32,977 bases of DNA from Campylobacteraceae bacterium (GTDB lineage Bacteria; Campylobacterota; Campylobacteria; Campylobacterales; Campylobacteraceae). The position numbers and the translations under genes are program-made. The notes below the pieces were generated by a model. It did not search any database. It was not told the DNA's origin and saw nothing but the letters and a program-made list of their open reading frames with translations. Positions 17,849-27,600 of the stretch are shown piece after piece. Each line of letters starts with the position of its first letter. Position 1 is the stretch's first letter. The stretch covers positions 1-32,977 of the forward strand of contig JAISNG010000192.1 of NCBI GenBank assembly GCA_031276365.1. Direction: 5' to 3'.

Positions 17849-19930
17849 ATGTCGTTAAACTATCCAAGTTCGCATGATTACAGAGCGGCTTTTCAACATA
17901 TGCATGAGAGTTTGACGGATAATATCCTAAAAGAAGGCGCCGTCAAAACCAACTCTTTGGGACCTCAGGTTTTCAGCGGTAATTTTGCTTATGCATACGA
18001 AGTTACATCTAAGTACAGAATCAAATATGCCGTACGCTGCTTTCGCTATTTTTCAAAAGACCGCGAAGAGCGGTATATCGCGATATCGAACTTTTTAAAA
18101 CGGCTTAGAACATACTATTTTGTAGATTTTGAATATCAGCCCGAAGGAATTATCATACGCGGTATCAAATATCCGATTGTGAAAATGGCATGGGTGGACG
18201 GCGATTTGCTGGGGCAGTTTATAGCCGACAACTACTCAAACAGGCGAAGGCTTAAAAATCTCATTGTTTCACTTATCGCTCTTGCGAGATTTATTGAACA
18301 GCACAATTTCGCACATGGCGATATACAGCCTGGAAATATTATAGTCAATAATGACGGCAAGGATTTGAAGCTTATAGATTACGACGGCATATATGTAAAG
18401 GCAATCAGCGAAATTGGCAATTGCGAGTGTGGTACGCCAAACTTTCAGCATCCGAAAAGAGGCAACACATGGAATGCGAAGCTGGACAGATTTTCGTTTA
18501 TATCGCTTTATGTTGCTCTTAATGCGCTTGTAGAGCGGTACTCTTTGTGGGAAGAGCTTGCATGCGACACTGAGTCCATTCTATTTGTGTCGGCGGATTA
18601 TGAGGATACAAAACGCTCAAAAGCTTTTGCCAAAATCATGAGTATTGAAAATATGAGAGATGATGTGCAGAAATTTCAAAGAATATGCGACGCCTCTTTT
18701 GATAAAGTTCCTTCGCTTGATGATTTTATTGAAGGCAAAAATGTTCCGAACTATCACCACACAAGCAAACTTGTCTATTTCGCAAGTGCGATTATTTTAT
18801 TTATGTTTTGTACGACATATTTTTTAGAACATGGCTATACCATAAATAAGATATATGCCAAAGCATTAGAAGTAAAAGAGTTTTTTATCGGCAAAAAAAC
18901 TGCGCGGGAGGTTACAATCGAAGATAGGTATAGTGCTGGGTTGAACTTGCAGATAAAAGATTATGCCGATACAATCAGGCAGCTTGATGATTTGCATGCT
19001 AAGCTTCCGAACGATAATGATATAACTCTTCTTGCCGCTGCAACATACGCCTTAAGCGGTTATGATGATGTCAAACTTGCTGTGCTTACTGAAGGATTGA
19101 TGGAAAAGAAGATAGAAGATTCAAGGCTCTATTTTGCCCTTTCAATGTTTTATTGGCGCAAGGGAGATATAGAAAAGGCAGACTCTTTTATGGATTTGGC
19201 GCTTGTTGATACGCAGTACATGGATGATAAAATAAAAAAGATGCTATCGCCTTTGCAGACTATTTTAAAAACAGAGATAAACTTGTATAACCGTTACAAA
19301 AATACAGAAGGATTTGACGATAAAAGCGCTGAAATATTTGCCTCCGCTATGGTTTTGCAAAACGGCGGCAAAGCGTCGTATGAGTATTTTGTTGAAAGTT
19401 ACTCGCACGGATTTACGGGATTTTCCAATGAATATCCGCTCGATAAGCGCTCTTTTGCCGAATGGTTTGACGCGTACTTAAACTACAACATGGGCAAAAG
19501 TTTGAAAATGTTGATAGATTTGCATAAAAAGTATCCAAAAAACACGCAGCTTTTGTATCTTGCGTCGATAAATATCGCAAATCTTTATACGCAGGGCAAC
19601 GAGGGCAAATGCTATTTTAGCCGCAATAAATATATAAAAGTTGTCAAAGAGATAAAATACGAATCCGCACTGCTCAGCGCTCAAAGCGCCGTTGATTTTG
19701 CAAAAAAACTGGTTGAAATATCCTCGTCGCAGGCTCAAAGTTATTACGCTCTTTCTCTTGCATATTACGCAAACGATGAATTTGACATTGCTGCGAGCAT
19801 TGCAAACATAGCCAAAACAAAGATAACTTCAAATGATTCGCATGAGATAAAAGAGCAGATAGATACTCTTTTGCAAAATATCAATAACTCCATCTCATGC
19901 AGGCTGAAAGCGCAGTCAAATATGAGTTGA
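17849..19930 (+). CDS. Membrane-anchored Ser/Thr kinase with TPR-like C-terminal region
   Basis: The 693-residue protein has an N-terminal kinase domain (about 35-250), one transmembrane helix (about 308-326, YFASAIILFMFCTTYF) and a C-terminal helical region of about 360 residues that looks like degenerate TPRs. The catalytic loop is H156-G-D158-I-Q-P-G-N163, and the metal-binding loop is LID177YDG instead of DFG, followed by NFQHPKRG. This pattern is typical of kinases that accompany VWA and PP2C proteins. The position of the ATP-anchoring lysine is held by arginine R63 (YAVRCF). AAAGGAT precedes the ATG. The kinase is probably cytoplasmic and the TPR part periplasmic, which suggests an envelope-linked signal. 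Substrates are unknown; the VWA partner is the obvious candidate. Confidence 0.82.
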   Translation: MSLNYPSSHDYRAAFQHMHESLTDNILKEGAVKTNSLGPQVFSGNFAYAYEVTSKYRIKYAVRCFRYFSKDREERYIAISNFLKRLRTYYFVDFEYQPEGIIIRGIKYPIVKMAWVDGDLLGQFIADNYSNRRRLKNLIVSLIALARFIEQHNFAHGDIQPGNIIVNNDGKDLKLIDYDGIYVKAISEIGNCECGTPNFQHPKRGNTWNAKLDRFSFISLYVALNALVERYSLWEELACDTESILFVSADYEDTKRSKAFAKIMSIENMRDDVQKFQRICDASFDKVPSLDDFIEGKNVPNYHHTSKLVYFASAIILFMFCTTYFLEHGYTINKIYAKALEVKEFFIGKKTAREVTIEDRYSAGLNLQIKDYADTIRQLDDLHAKLPNDNDITLLAAATYALSGYDDVKLAVLTEGLMEKKIEDSRLYFALSMFYWRKGDIEKADSFMDLALVDTQYMDDKIKKMLSPLQTILKTEINLYNRYKNTEGFDDKSAEIFASAMVLQNGGKASYEYFVESYSHGFTGFSNEYPLDKRSFAEWFDAYLNYNMGKSLKMLIDLHKKYPKNTQLLYLASINIANLYTQGNEGKCYFSRNKYIKVVKEIKYESALLSAQSAVDFAKKLVEISSSQAQSYYALSLAYYANDEFDIAASIANIAKTKITSNDSHEIKEQIDTLLQNINNSISCRLKAQSNMS

Positions 19931-19948
19931 GTATTGCAAAACGCGGTG

Positions 19949-19990
19949 AAAAACAGCTGTTTAAGAGAGAATTTCCCTTAAGCAGTTTTT
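19949..19990. terminator. Bidirectional terminator between convergent operons
   Basis: AAAAAC (19949-19954) pairs with GTTTTT (19985-19990). An inner stem is formed by TTAAG (19961-19965) and CTTAA (19977-19981), with interior mismatches. T-runs appear on both strands, and the element lies between the convergent kinase and efflux genes, touching the stop of the outer-membrane factor gene. Confidence 0.5.
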
Positions 19991-21368
19991 ACTCTTCAGT
20001 GATATTTTCGCTCCAGCCGCCGCCCAAAACTTTATAGAGAGTAACAAGCGCATTCAGGTGATTTAGCCTTTGTGCGGCAAGCGAATCACGCGCCGAAAAG
20101 TATTTGTTTTGCGCATCAAGAAGCGTAGTCAAATCTATAGAGCCATGTTTATACTGTAAGCTTGCGATATCCAAAGAGCGCAAAGACTCTTCGGCTATTT
20201 GACGCTGCAAACCCTCCTGCGAAGTTTGATAAGCAACGTTTAAAAGTGCATCGTCGCTCTCCTGCATGGCCGTTAAAATAGCCTTGTTGTAGCTGTGAAC
20301 GGAGGCTCTTGCTTTTGAAATCTCCGCTTCACTTGCATCTTTAAGCCGTCCCGCGTCAAAAAGCGTATATGCCGCATTTAAAGCTAAAGATAGTACAGAT
20401 GTCGGGTCTTTTAAGGATAAAAGCGTGTCGCTTGAAAGTCCGCCGCTTCCGCTCAATGAGAAGCTTGGAAACCTGTCCGCGTTTGCAGCCCAAGCCGCCG
20501 CATTTGAAGCTTCTATATTTGCTTTCGCGCGCGCGATATCTGGTCTGTTTAAAAGAAGTTCAGAAGGAAGTCCCGCTTCAACTTTTGGCAGAGTCAAATC
20601 CCAAAAACTATCCAGCGCCGTATCGAAACTTTGAGGCGCACTTCCTGTTAAAACCGCCAAAGCATTTTTTGTCTGTGCGGCTTGGAGCGTGAGTGAATCC
20701 ACATTTGAACGCTGTGATAAAAGCGAAGTTTTTTGGCGGCTTACGTCAAGCAGGCTTACGCTGCCGCTTTTATATTTTGCCTCTACGATTTGCATGAGTT
20801 GAGAACTGATGTTGAGATTTTCATGCGCGGTTTTGAGCCTTTCGTTTACGCCGAGCAGATTAAAGTAACTTTGAGCAACAAGCGCATGTAAAGACAGCGT
20901 TACCGCGTCTTTGTCGTATATAGTTGCATTAAAGCGCGCATGTGCTTGTTCATTGTTTGCCGCTATTTTGCCCCACAAATCTATCTCATAACTTATTCTC
21001 AAAGTAGCGCTTGTTGATTTAGAATCGGCGGCGTCTCTGCCAGATGCGTCATTTCTATTGGCACTTGTGCCTGCGCTTACGGAAGCTTGTGGGAAATATG
21101 CGCTTTTGCTCATACCCAAAGATAAACGCGCTTGTTCAATATTTTCATACGCAGCAAGTACGTCGGGATTATTGGAAGAGGCTTTTTGTATCAGCAGATT
21201 TAGAGTCGGCGAATTGAAATTTTCCCACCATACGCTTGAGATATTGCTCTCATTTGATGTTGCGATGCTAAATTCGCTCGGCGCTTCAAAATCGCTTTTA
21301 ACCACCTCAGGACGCATATAACATCCGCTAAGAAAAATCACCATAAATACCATCAATACATATCTCAT
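19989..21368 (-). CDS. Outer-membrane efflux lipoprotein, TolC/NodT family
   Basis: This is the outer-membrane channel of a tripartite exporter. The 459-residue product begins with a lipoprotein signal (VIFLSGC, lipidated cysteine C16). It then shows two outer-membrane-efflux repeats with the expected phrases SYEIDLWGKI, LLNRPDIARAKANIEASNAAAWAANADRFPS (in part), YTLFDAGR and LDAQNKYFSARDSL. It lies 2 nt downstream of macB and should be cotranscribed with macA and macB as the last gene. Substrate range cannot be read from the sequence. Confidence 0.93.
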   Translation of the reverse strand: MRYVLMVFMVIFLSGCYMRPEVVKSDFEAPSEFSIATSNESNISSVWWENFNSPTLNLLIQKASSNNPDVLAAYENIEQARLSLGMSKSAYFPQASVSAGTSANRNDASGRDAADSKSTSATLRISYEIDLWGKIAANNEQAHARFNATIYDKDAVTLSLHALVAQSYFNLLGVNERLKTAHENLNISSQLMQIVEAKYKSGSVSLLDVSRQKTSLLSQRSNVDSLTLQAAQTKNALAVLTGSAPQSFDTALDSFWDLTLPKVEAGLPSELLLNRPDIARAKANIEASNAAAWAANADRFPSFSLSGSGGLSSDTLLSLKDPTSVLSLALNAAYTLFDAGRLKDASEAEISKARASVHSYNKAILTAMQESDDALLNVAYQTSQEGLQRQIAEESLRSLDIASLQYKHGSIDLTTLLDAQNKYFSARDSLAAQRLNHLNALVTLYKVLGGGWSENITEE

Positions 21369-21370
21369 CT

Positions 21371-23329
21371 CTACTCTCCTGCAAGTGCGGTTACCGGATT
21401 AAGCCCTGCGGCTTTGCGCGCCGGTAAAAAACCAAAAATAAGTCCCGTAAAAAAAGCGCAGCTAAACGCTAAAATTATCGGTGTAATACTGAAAACAACG
21501 CTCATTCCGAAATACTCTATAATAAGTCCCGCACCCGTTCCGAATAATATCCCTATCACTCCTCCAAATGCCGACACTATCAAAGCTTCTATTAAAAATT
21601 GCTGCATAATATTTCTTCTCCTTGCTCCTGTTGCGACTCTTATGCCTATCTCTTTTGTGCGCTCCGTAACAGATACAAGCATAATATTCATTACGCCGAT
21701 ACCTCCGACCAAAAGCGAAATAGCCGCTATAGAGCCTAAGAGTATCGTAAATGTATTTTGCGTCTGCTCCATACTTTCCATCAAAGATGTCATGTTTAAA
21801 ACGCGAAAATCCTCCGTTCCATGACGTTCAATCAAAAGCTCTCTTATATTCTTTTCGGTCTGCGCCATTTTGCCCGTATCCTCAACGCCTATTCTAATAT
21901 TTCTCAAATATTTCTGCCCGATGATATGTAAATTACCCGTAGAATACGGCGTAAACACAACATCATCTTCGTCATCTCCCATCGCCGACGCTCCCTTTTT
22001 GCTCATGACGCCGATGACTTGAAACATGATATTATTCACCAAAACATATTTTCCTATCGGCTCAATATCTCCAAACAGCTCTTTTGCGACACTGTCTCCT
22101 AAAACTACCACTTTGGCGTAATTTTGCTCGTCGTCTTTTGTAAAAAATACACCTTTTGCAACGCTCCATTCACGAACCTGCGGATATGCCCATGAGTTAG
22201 CGTTTAGATTTGTGCTTCTATCGTTATTGTTAAAACGAAGCGTAACCGAACGCCTCGCTTCCGGCATTGCCGCTATGATATTGGGCAGAGCGTTTATTGC
22301 ATCTGCATCGCTTAAAACCAAAGTCTCCACAGAACCGCCTCCATGACGGCTGTTGGGCAGTCCTGGAAAAACCATAATCATATTTGTACCCATAGAACTT
22401 ATGCCCTCAAGTACATCTCTTTTTGCACCGTCTCCTATGCCGAGCATCGCTATAACCGAAGCTACGCCTATAACTATACCAAGAAGCGTCAAGACGGTTC
22501 TAAAGATATTCATTCTAAGAGATTTTACAGCCATATTGACGGCTTCCATTATCTCGTATGCAAATAAACCAAAAGGTATTTTAGCAGATTTTTTCTGTTT
22601 AAAAGATGGCTTTAAAGTGGTATTTTTATCATTATCGCTCTGCTGACGCTTAGAAGTTGGATTTGATAAAACTCTGCCGTCTTTCATCTCTATGATTCTA
22701 TGTGCATGAGCGGCGACTTTTGCGTCATGCGTGATAAGAATAACGGTATGCCCCTGCTTTGAAAGCTCCAAAAGATATCTCATGACATCTTCGCCGCTTT
22801 TGCTGTCCAGCGCGCCGGTTGGTTCATCTGCTAAGATAATTTTTCCGCCGTTCATCAAAGCGCGCGAAATAGAAACTCTTTGCTGTTGTCCGCCGCTAAG
22901 CTGCGAGGGGTAAAAATCCAATCTCCCGCCAAGTCCGAAAGAGCTTAAAATCTCAGATGCTCTTTTACGCCTTTCACTTTTGGCGGAGTATGCGTAGATT
23001 GACGGTACTTCAACATTTTCAATAGCGCTGAGAGAGTGTATCAAGTGATAATTTTGAAAGATAAACCCGAATGATTCGCGCCTTAACTTTGAAAGTTCAT
23101 CTTGATTGAAATCGCTTATGTTTTTGCCTTCAAATTTATATATTCCGCTTGTCGGTTTGTCAAGGCAGCCGATGATATTCATAAGAGTAGTTTTGCCCGA
23201 ACCTGACGCGCCGATGATAGCTACAAATTCCCCCTCATCTATTTTCAGATTTATATCGTTTAAGACGGTAACTCTATTTTCGCCGTTTCCGAAATACCGA
23301 TAAATATGAGATAGTTCAATCAAACTCAT
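21371..23329 (-). CDS. macB: MacB-type ABC exporter, ATPase-permease fusion
   Basis: This inner-membrane half-exporter uses ATP hydrolysis to drive export through MacA and an outer-membrane channel. The 652 residues contain Walker A (GASGSGKTT, 40-48), the Q-loop (FIFQNYHLI), the ABC signature LSGGQQQR, Walker B ILADEPTGALD and the H-loop ILITHD. Then come a first transmembrane helix near 280, a large periplasmic domain, and a three-helix FtsX-like C-terminus ending GFLPARKAAGLNPVTAL. The start overlaps the macA stop by 4 nt. MacAB systems export macrolides, peptides or siderophore-like molecules; which applies here is unknown. Confidence 0.94.
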   Translation of the reverse strand: MSLIELSHIYRYFGNGENRVTVLNDINLKIDEGEFVAIIGASGSGKTTLMNIIGCLDKPTSGIYKFEGKNISDFNQDELSKLRRESFGFIFQNYHLIHSLSAIENVEVPSIYAYSAKSERRKRASEILSSFGLGGRLDFYPSQLSGGQQQRVSISRALMNGGKIILADEPTGALDSKSGEDVMRYLLELSKQGHTVILITHDAKVAAHAHRIIEMKDGRVLSNPTSKRQQSDNDKNTTLKPSFKQKKSAKIPFGLFAYEIMEAVNMAVKSLRMNIFRTVLTLLGIVIGVASVIAMLGIGDGAKRDVLEGISSMGTNMIMVFPGLPNSRHGGGSVETLVLSDADAINALPNIIAAMPEARRSVTLRFNNNDRSTNLNANSWAYPQVREWSVAKGVFFTKDDEQNYAKVVVLGDSVAKELFGDIEPIGKYVLVNNIMFQVIGVMSKKGASAMGDDEDDVVFTPYSTGNLHIIGQKYLRNIRIGVEDTGKMAQTEKNIRELLIERHGTEDFRVLNMTSLMESMEQTQNTFTILLGSIAAISLLVGGIGVMNIMLVSVTERTKEIGIRVATGARRRNIMQQFLIEALIVSAFGGVIGILFGTGAGLIIEYFGMSVVFSITPIILAFSCAFFTGLIFGFLPARKAAGLNPVTALAGE

Positions 23330-24477
23330 CGCATCATACCAAACGGACGATTATTGCGCGTCGGCTGTTGAGTAACATTTTTTTGTACGCCGTCAAATGA
23401 AGAAAAGTTTGAAGCTACTATATCGCCCTCTTTGAGTCCTTTTTTTATCTCAATTTGTACGCGGTTGCTGATTCCTGTTTGGACGTTTACGTTCACAAAT
23501 GAGCCGTCTTTTTGTCTTAACATAACGCTTGAAGTGTTTTTTGATACGGCAGTTATGGGCGCTAAAAGCGTATCTTTGGCTGATGAGAGTACAAAAAATA
23601 CCTGTGCTGTCATAGAGTTCATGAGTTCGTAGGAATTGTTTTCTACGTCAAATATAGCTTTGTATAAAACAACATTGTTTGTAACGGTAGGAGTTGGTTC
23701 CAATTTTAAAAGTTTTGCATACCATACGTTTGAACTTCCGAGCGTTTTAAAATAAACCTCCATGCCTTTTGATAGTTTTGTAACATCGGCTTCTGAGACC
23801 TCCGCCTCAATTGTAACAGTTGATAAATCTGCTATCTGAAGTATGGTAGGCGTGTTTTGGTTGGCATTTAGAGTTTGCCCTTTTTTAACGCTCACAGACG
23901 AAATCGTACCGCTCATAGGAGCGTAAATTTTCGCGTAAGCAAGGTTTGCTCTGTTTTCTTTAAGCATAGATTCGGTTTGGGCTATTTGCGCGGTTATCAT
24001 CTCAATGCTTGCTTCGGCTGATAGAAAATTTGCCTCTGCGCTCTCAAATGCTTCACGGCTTGTAGCATCGAGTGAAAGCAGCTCTTTTTGGCGTTCATAA
24101 GCTAATTTTGCTAATGTGAGTTTTGCTTCCCTGTCTTTTAACTGTGCTTTTTGATATGCGAGTTCGGCTTTGCTTGATTCAACTTTTGTTTCAAGTATGG
24201 TTGTATCTATTTCGGCTAACAAATAGCCCTTTTTTACTGTATCACCCACTTCAACATTCAAAGTTACGACTTGTCCTGAGACTTGCGAACCGACGTCAAC
24301 AAAAGATTTCGGCTTGATTGTTCCTGTGGCGGTAACGGTATTTTCTATATCGCCTTTTGTAATCCTTGCCGTAGTTATGTCTGCATTTGCCAAAGGAGAA
24401 GGAAAGAAAAATTTATATGCAAAAAAACCAACGGTGAAAAGTACTGCGATGCTGACGACAAAGAGAATTTTCTTCAT
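23326..24477 (-). CDS. macA: MacA-type periplasmic adaptor (membrane fusion protein)
   Basis: The 383-residue protein links MacB to the outer-membrane channel. An N-terminal membrane anchor (about 4-24, ILFVVSIAVLFTVGFFAYKF) precedes the first half of a biotinyl-lipoyl domain (VDVGSQVSGQVVTLNVEVGDTVKKG). Next is an alpha-helical hairpin (about 95-185, rich in AEANFLSAEASIE), the second lipoyl half (IYAPMSGTISSVSVKKGQ), then beta-barrel and membrane-proximal domains. AAGG lies upstream of the ATG. It is the first gene of the macA-macB-outer-membrane-factor operon. Confidence 0.94.
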   Translation of the reverse strand: MKKILFVVSIAVLFTVGFFAYKFFFPSPLANADITTARITKGDIENTVTATGTIKPKSFVDVGSQVSGQVVTLNVEVGDTVKKGYLLAEIDTTILETKVESSKAELAYQKAQLKDREAKLTLAKLAYERQKELLSLDATSREAFESAEANFLSAEASIEMITAQIAQTESMLKENRANLAYAKIYAPMSGTISSVSVKKGQTLNANQNTPTILQIADLSTVTIEAEVSEADVTKLSKGMEVYFKTLGSSNVWYAKLLKLEPTPTVTNNVVLYKAIFDVENNSYELMNSMTAQVFFVLSSAKDTLLAPITAVSKNTSSVMLRQKDGSFVNVNVQTGISNRVQIEIKKGLKEGDIVASNFSSFDGVQKNVTQQPTRNNRPFGMMR

Positions 24478-24562
24478 TAAAAAAAGCCTTTTTATGGTAT
24501 GTTAAAAAAATAGACGAAAGTATAAAGCGTGGCTGTTAATGAGTTGTTAATTTGAGGCTTAA

Positions 24563-24613
24563 CGACTTGAAAAAGTCGGGCTGTTTTTAGAGAAAATTAC
24601 CAAAAAACAGCCC
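24563..24613 (-). terminator. Strong hairpin terminator downstream of nifJ
   Basis: GGGCTGTTTTT (24578-24588) and AAAAAACAGCCC (24602-24613) form an 11-bp stem just after the nifJ stop. On the - strand a T-run follows. A second small hairpin, CGACTT/AAGTCG (24563-24568 and 24573-24578), directly adjoins it. The + strand also has T-rich flanks but no gene reads in from that side. Confidence 0.75.
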
Positions 24614-24620
24614 TTTGTTT

Positions 24621-27600
24621 TTATATTTCGTTTGAATAGTCGGCTTCAGCAAAACGTTTTAGCTGCCGCCATCTTCTTTGTGCATCTTCCATGTTGTGCT
24701 TAAAAAGTTCCTGTGCGTGAGTTGGATTTGACTTTTTCAGTGAAGTGTATCTTACTTCGTTGTTCAAAAACTCCTCATATAAAGACCAATCGGGCTCTTT
24801 GCCGTTAATCTTTATAGGATTTTTACCATCTTTTTTGAGTCGCGGGTCATATGTGTATAGCGGCCAGTAACCGCATTTTGTAGCAAGTTCAGCTTGATTG
24901 CCTGATTTGCCAAGACCTCCTTTGATACCATGAGCGATGCACGGTGAATAGGCTATAATCAAAGACGCTCCGTCATAACTCTCCGCTTCCTCTATGGCTT
25001 TGATGGTTTGCGCAGCAGAGGCGTTGGAGTTGATTTGCGCGACATAAATGTTTTCATAAGTCATCGCTATATAACCCAAATCTTTTTTCTGTACCGCTTT
25101 GCCTGATGCTGTAAATTGCGCTACAGAGCCCGTTCTTGAAGATTTTGAGCTTTGTCCGCCCGTGTTTGAGTAAACTTCCGTATCAAGCACCAGCAAGTTT
25201 ACATTCTCGCCGCTTGCCAGCACGTGGTCAAGTCCGCCGTAACCTATGTCGTAAGCCCAGCCGTCGCCGCCGATTATCCATTGCGAACGTTTGGCAAGGT
25301 GCATTTTCAGGTTTAATATCTCTTTGACTTCCGCAATCTGCGCACCCTTTTCCAAAAGCGGCACAAGCGCGTTTCTAATCTCAAGGCTTTTTACTCTGTC
25401 GTTTTTAAACTCTATCCACTCTTTAAATAAAACCGCCAGCTCGCTCGGAACTTTATCTTTAGCGCTCTCCATGATCTCCGTTATGCGGTGTCTCATCGTT
25501 TCTGTGGCTACTTTCATACCAAGACCGAATTCCGCATTGTCTTCAAACAGAGAGTTTGCCCATGAAGGTCCTCTGCCCGCGCTGTTTTTTCTATAAGGAG
25601 TTGACGGGGCAGATGCGCCGTAAATAGACGAACAACCTGTGCCGTTAGCAATACTCATGCTCTCTCCGAACAACCTCGTAACAAGCGTTATGTAAGGAGT
25701 TTCACCGCATCCAGGACATGCGCCGTGGAATTCAAACAGCGGCTGTGAAAAACCTACGCCTTTGACGTTGCTTTTATTCAAAATATTGTCTTTGTATGTA
25801 ACTTTTTTAAATAGATAATCCGCACTCTCCTGTTCTTTTGCGTCAAGCGACTCTTGCAAAGGAACCATCTTCAGGGATTTCTCTTTAGTTGGACACGCCG
25901 CAACGCACAAATCACAGCCCGTACAATCCAGCGGGGATACCTGAATTTTGTATTTAAATCCTTCAACGCCTTTGCCTTTAGCATCTATCGCATGGGTTTT
26001 TACGCCTTCAGGCGCTGCCGCAAACTCTTTGTCATCTATCAAAAATCCTCTTATAACGGCGTGCGGACATGCAAATACGCATTGATTACACTGGATACAA
26101 CTCTCCTCTATCCATTGCGGGACGCTCACACCCACACCTCTTTTTTCATACTCTGTAGAGCCGTGTTCCATAGAGCCGTCTTCATAGCCTTTGAATGCCG
26201 AAACAGCAAGCGAATTGCCTCTTGCGGAATTGACTGGTTTGGCGATTGTTTCCACAAAGTACGTGCCTTTGTAAACATCCACTTTTGTGCCGTCATCATC
26301 CGGCAGATTTACCCACGCGGGATTAACCGTAACTTTTACAAGTCCTTCCGCGCCCAAATCTATGGCTTTGTAGTTCATCTCAACTATCTGGTCGCCTTTT
26401 TTGCCGTAAGTTTTATATGCTTGTTTTTTCATGAATTCTTGAGCTTTTTCATAGTCAATAATATCAGCCAGCTTGAAAAACGCCGACTGCATTATCGTAT
26501 TGCTGCGGTTGCCAAGACCAATTTCGCGCGCAAGTTTGGTAGCATTGATGATATAAAAATTTGCATTTTGGCGCGCCAAAATCTTTTTGACTTTGTTTGG
26601 TATCCTCTCCACAGTTTCCTTTTCATCCCAAATGGAGTTCAGCAGAAAAGTACCGTTTTTTCTGATACCGTCAACTACATCGTAAATATCCAGATATGCA
26701 GCAACCGAACATGCGACAAAATGAGGATTTGACACAAGATAAGTTGAACGAATAGGCCTTTTGCCGAATCTCAAATGCGACCTTGTAAAGCCGCCTGATT
26801 TTTTGGAGTCATATGCAAAATATGCCTGTGAATACATATCCGTCTCATCGCCGATAATCTTTACGGAGCTTTTGTTAGCACCGACCGTCCCGTCCGCGCC
26901 AAGTCCGTAAAACAGACACTCTTTTGTGCCTTCATCGCTCAAATCAACACCTTCTATGCTCTCAAGTGATTTGAATGTAATGTCATCTTTTATGCCTATC
27001 GTAAAATCTGATTTAGGATTGCTCTCTTCAAGATTTTTAAATACCGCCAAAATTTGCGAAGGATTCACATCTTTTGAAGCAAGTCCGTATCTGCCGCCGA
27101 CTATCAATGGAGCGTTTGCTTTGCTGTAAAATGCGGCATTTATATCTAAAAAGAGCGGTTCGCCGACAGAGCCGGACTCTTTTGTCCTATCAAGAACGGC
27201 TATTTTTTTGACGGTTTTTGGTAAAACGCTAAAGAGATATTTCAAGCTGAAAGGTCTATAAAGGTGCGGTATGATGAGTCCTACTTTTTTGCCTTGTGAG
27301 GTTAAGTAGTCTATAACCTCCTTGATACACTCGGTAACAGAACCCATAGCTATGATGATATTTTCAGCCTCTTTATGACCGTAAAATACAAACGGTGCAT
27401 AATCCCTGCCGGTTACTTTTGATATCTCTTTCATGTATTCCGCAACTATGTCAGGCAACGCTTCGTAAATTTTATTTTGTACTTCGCGCCCTTGAAAATA
27501 GATATCGTCATTTTGCGCGCTTCCTCTTGTTTTTGGATTATCTGGAGATAAAGCGGCATCTCTGAACGCCTGCAAAGCGTCTCTATCTAAAAGCCTGTCA

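Noticed and set aside
19989..24477. The tripartite exporter as a new secretion system
   Set aside because: All three proteins match the well-known MacA-MacB-TolC layout closely, with no extra cargo gene such as a small precursor peptide beside them.
24482..24562. Promoter or operator of the macA operon
   Set aside because: I could not find a convincing -10/-35 pair or palindrome between the nifJ terminator and macA.
25854..26732. A 292-codon + strand open frame
   Set aside because: It lies wholly inside nifJ on the opposite strand, has no recognisable domain or ribosome binding site, and nifJ is certain. It is a shadow frame.
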